Assembly (NCBI RefSeq): GCF_014839805.1
Contig: NC_051129.1
Span: 5,088,920 to 5,152,919 of the forward strand
Direction of reading: 5' to 3'
DNA length: 64,000 nt
Source: Manduca sexta
Taxonomy: Eukaryota; Arthropoda; Insecta; Lepidoptera; Sphingidae
Below are positions 23,771 through 64,000 of this stretch, in pieces. A model generated the notes under the pieces. It ran no database searches and was not told the origin of the DNA. It worked only from the letters and a program-made list of their open reading frames with translations. Both the position numbers and the translations under genes were made by a program. The stretch's first letter is position 1. Each line of letters starts with the position of its first letter.

Positions 23771-26700
23771 GACCCGTCGAAAAGTTCCTACATCACTTTC
23801 GTATCTAAGCTGCCACAATACAACCTTAACCTTTCACTATATCAAACAATACGTATATAGAATCCAACATTTATTATGTACAAGATAACCACTTCCAAGA
23901 TATAACAATGTTCACAGATATTCACTCTTTACTAAGGCAAGACTGACAATAGGCACAATTCAATATCTACATAGATGTACATTATATCAACAGTTTCACT
24001 TGAATGTTGCGATAACCAAATCAATCGTTCATTATTTATTTTAAAATTTATTATTTTTACATTTTTCCTAACTCGAATTTGCTAAGGACTTGGGCAAAAG
24101 TAAATGAAGATTACATTTTGATAATGAATACTTTTAACTTGTATGGATTCGTCACGATCGCTTTCATTATATTTGTTTGAGGAAGCCTTAGTGTTGTGAC
24201 GAGACTAATTGGAAGAAATGAATTTGGCTTTTCAACAACGCTCAAACAGCAATACGTTTGATAAAAATCAACTTGATTACCGCAACATTAATATACAATA
24301 AAAATAAAAACATTAAACGGATCAGCGCACATCAAACATATTGCAAAGAAAATAATTATGCAGACGATAAACGACAACTGACGCCGCTTTTTAATATGCC
24401 ATTTTGTACTTTTATACAACTTTAGGTTATTAGTTAGGCTCGGTGTTCACTGACGGGACGGCGACGAATAACCATCCTTACATGTAAGGTACATTGAGGG
24501 AATCACTGAAGTTTCAGCTATAATTTCATTACATTAGAGTATATTACAATTAGTTACCTATTAGCTAAAAATCCCTTTGCTGAACCATTCCGCTAGTGGA
24601 CGCCGGCCCTTAGGCGTCATTTAAATATCTTCTTTGCAATGAAAATGCGCTGAACCTACAGATTGTATGAACATACTTTACAAATCACAAATACTTTGCA
24701 CTGGTAATTTATAATAGATACAATAGTACCAAAAAATGCTTTCAAAATGCTTTTCAAAAAAATAATACTGTACCAAAAAAAAAACAATATCTTTACGCTG
24801 TGCTTAACTCTTTATAAGGCCATTCAAATATTGCTTTATATGTTTCTTTAAATGTATTAATATATGTATTCTATATGTATTAGTTCCCGCGTGTTACAAT
24901 AATGTACGAAGATTAAGTACTTTTTAAGTACAGAAGAATAAATCAATCTAATATAATGTAGTTACTCTAATGACTAAGATATGGACGAATGAATTGCTAC
25001 TGGATAGTCATAATGGCGTCTACATGATAAATATATATCCAAAAGCTTACAATTACTATGTATAAATATAAAAATGTAACAAAGTGATAACGAACGGAAT
25101 GTCTGCCACCGTATCTACAATACCACAGATATTAACACTACACAATATTCATCTACTAAAACAAAGTATATATTAAAAGTGACCTCTAAAAATTTTATAA
25201 TGCAAATGTTTTAAAAACTGTTAACACTACACAGCGATTGGTACACTAAACGTTCACTAAAGGGGGGTTACCACTTTACAAAAATAATTTAGGATCTATA
25301 CAGCATTTACGGTGTTATAGCGCGTAGTTTTTACCAATTGAATATATGAAAAGTATTGAATGAGATAATTTTAAAAGAGCAATCACAATTTGTGTAAAAA
25401 AATTATGAGTACTACCGCTATAACACCACTCGTGGCAAAAATAAAATGTGCTCGCTTTTCAAGATATTAAAAATTGGCACAAATTGAGTATTTAGCTACA
25501 ACAAACAAAACAAAGGCACTCGACTAAATTATCCGTGCATTGTCTACAATACTGAAAATTCCATTTTTATCACTAAAACTACTCAACATTTTGTGACATA
25601 AAATAAGTAAATGTCGTATTTTAATAAGATGAACTGTAAAAGACTAGTTATTAAATGTATAAAGTAAGGTCTGCAGACGTCTTACGGTCGGCAAAAAATT
25701 CAGTATATAAAATATAGTCGAATGCACGGACACTAAAATGATCTAACAGCACGAATGCCGTGGCCCCCTCTCTCTGTCAACAATCAGCTGTATTTAGAAA
25801 TTTAAATCTCAATAGCGACGTGTGGGTTGCCAACAATGTATTATAAGACAAGATTAAAAACTAATAAAATGTGTGGCTATAAACACAAGTAGTTCTATAT
25901 GTAGGTACAGTTTATGGATTAACAAAGACAAATAGTTCAAGGCAAAGTTTACTTTTTCAAAAAATAGAACACTCCATAAAATTCATCACATTATTGTAAA
26001 CTAATTTTAATAAGCTGTAAATAATAGCACTATAAAAGAACTATTTCCCTATTCATATTGGTTACCCACACACGCAGCCCTTCTTATTATAACAACTAAG
26101 TAAAATCCAGTCTTAAGTCATTGTTGAAATCAAAAGACAAATTTTAAATTTTCGTACATAATTTTCTACATTTCGAATAAGAATAAAAAGTACAATTTCA
26201 ATAGAATAAATACTTACATACAGACTTCTCTACAAGGAACACTTTCATTTATACAAAACACGCGCCTCCTTTACAGTCGTATATATTTGTGCAAAATATA
26301 TTGAATGCATATTAGTAACGAGTAATGTTTAAAGTCAGTATTGTTTCTCGATTAGAAGAAAAATAGGACAATTTAAACATTAATATTAAGTATAGAATTA
26401 ATTAGCTCCTCCCCGACCAGAGTTAGGTTAGGATGGGTTAGGTTATAATACGCATTTGGTAAGCTACGCTCTGAGTTACTTAGGCAGGACTGAACACAAC
26501 TACATGAAACTTATTGGAAGTCACGAAATAATTCTTCATTAGAGTATGTATCTAAGTTTATCGTTATTATTATATATTACTGAAATCGCGATCAAGAAAA
26601 AGCCGTGTATAGCGAAGTCGCGTATAATTCTGTCATTAGTAGGGATTACCGCGTATTTCTGATATTATTTTTCAGAAGTATCTACATCTAGTGATATTAT

Positions 26701-27597
26701 TGTTAGGGTGTGGCTAAAAGGAAACAATAATCGAGGCAGTCATCGTAGCGGATATCACCGATTTATGTACATTCATTTGTTCTCATTAAATAATAAATCT
26801 AATTTCTTTCGTAAATATTTATAAGGATAGATGAATTTACTTAAATATATTTTTAAATAATTTGTTTCATAAATAAAAATTATTTAATTACTCTATGTTT
26901 CACATAGTCAAGTGCTACAGATCAATATACGAGGCACTTTCAATCATCTAGAATTTTAATTATTGCATGTTTAATTCAGGAATGTTTTATGTACTGTGTT
27001 TTATGTATTATGCAATCTATGTACAGACAATAAAATGAATTCCTAATTATATCGACAATGAAGAGAATACTGTACCATTTTACAATCACAATCACATCAT
27101 GTTGTAAAGAATAGTTTTTAAAATAATGGAATGTAGATTAATAAAAATACGGCATAAACTACAATATAATACTTATACATACAATAACTCTGCAATATAG
27201 GATTCACATGTAACACTAAGTAAAGTATTAGCAACCATATATTTTCCTTAAATCTAAAAATATGATAACCATTGAGCTCTTAAAACACTATCACACTGTT
27301 TACCAGCCATTGGCAAGCCCTCGCTTGGTGAGCAAAAATGGCAATACTCTATCGGCATTCGGCATATGGTCAATTACACAATGATCTCCGAACAGAGCCT
27401 CGTTACGTCAACGTTTTTAATCTGTGCTACCTTCCAAGTTGCCAGTTAATTTAAATACATAGACAATAGATATATAAAAATTGGAAGCGACACGTGAAGA
27501 TTAAAAAGTCAAAGCCCCAGCGCCATTTAAGGAATGATAATCAGACTTGTACGCTTTCCATGATCACATTAGTCGTAGACATAAGGGTGCGTGTACA

Positions 27598-63545
<35,948 letters not shown>

Positions 63546-64000
63546 CTTGGAAGTTACCTACAATAATCATTCAATAATGTTATTTTAATAATTTCACAGA
63601 GAAATAGATTAATTATAGAATTCTTTTTTTAAGTTAAAGTCATTAACCATTGTACAATGGGTCAATGACTTAACTTACAAATTTATTAAATTCAACAAAA
63701 TACAACAATTTTTTCTGTATTAAATACAATATAAATATATTAAAAATATGCTACTTTTATTGAATTTAATTTAAATTTTGTTTCAAGGACAATGAAATAA
63801 ATTGTTTATAGTTACTACCATAAACAGCAGGTTAGAATTTAAAAAAAGAAGATAACACAACTCACATAATTACACTGCATAGATCAATCAATACATTTGT
63901 GTAGGAAGTAGAGGATTATGCTTCAAACGTTTAATGAAAACATTATAATATTGTTATGTTAGACAATGACACATAATTCTTCAATAAACTTATTGATAAC

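Larger units (their letters stand above)
20576..27597 (-). other. PPP1R16: Probable long 3' UTR of PPP1R16
   Basis: No coding exon of either strand is recognised in these 7 kb. A canonical AATAAA on the minus strand at 20598-20593 lies just before a sharp end of the AT-rich block, making it a good candidate for the mRNA end. The stretch contains a SINE (21158-21487), a composite repeat (23395-23770) and two short TTAGG runs (26423-26446). Extent is inferred; nearer poly(A) sites may be used. Confidence 0.4.

Overview
The window looks like a stretch of lepidopteran (moth or butterfly) nuclear genome. It is AT-rich and intron-rich, and it carries repeat families typical of moths: tRNA-headed SINEs with (ATT)n tails, a Helitron ending in CTAG, miniature inverted-repeat elements and a copia element. 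No species can be named from the sequence alone. No bacterial-type gene, CRISPR array or free-standing tRNA/rRNA gene was found.

Two protein genes can be reconstructed exon by exon, both on the minus strand. (1) 6152-19056 is a five-exon, 224-residue peptide-methionine sulfoxide reductase A of the insect Eip71CD type; every junction has GT/AG signals and keeps frame. A GC-rich island at about 19195-19575 is its likely promoter. (2) 27598-63545 is a nine-exon, about 635-residue PP1 regulatory subunit of the PPP1R16 (TIMAP/MYPT3; fly MYPT-75D-like) family. It has an N-terminal RVxF-type PP1-docking site, ankyrin repeats, an RRTSL phosphosite-like motif and a C-terminal CCIIM prenylation box. 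Its first coding exon lies near the right edge, and the 5' UTR probably continues through a further exon outside the window. The 3' UTR may run about 7 kb to a poly(A) signal near 20593.

The most unusual structure is at 46431-48326. The last 83 bp of PPP1R16 exon 6, together with its 5' splice site, is tandemly repeated about 16 times at a 121-bp period. Every copy has a 3'-splice-site-like CAG in front and a GTAACG donor behind, so the array looks like a series of potential mini-exons inside intron 6. The 83-bp module is open in all three frames, but only multiples of three modules rejoin exon 7 in frame. A second PPP1R16 novelty is a GC-rich island at 29749-30110 with a good donor, in phase with exon 8. 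It is either an internal promoter for an isoform lacking the ankyrin repeats or a cassette exon.

Layout: 1-6151, intergenic, with a 1.2-kb fold-back element and SINEs; 6152-19056, MsrA, with a Helitron and SINEs in its introns; 19057-20575, promoter island and a hAT-like MITE; about 20576-27597, probable PPP1R16 3' UTR; 27598-63557, PPP1R16. The PPP1R16 introns hold a copia element with nearly identical LTRs but a deleted reverse transcriptase (30694-34556), several SINEs, a nested Harbinger-like inverted-repeat element (48824-49662), a diverged tandem repeat (52200-52680) and a possible TATA-driven small ORF on the opposite strand (59711-59836). The two genes share no obvious pathway; they are simply neighbours in tandem.
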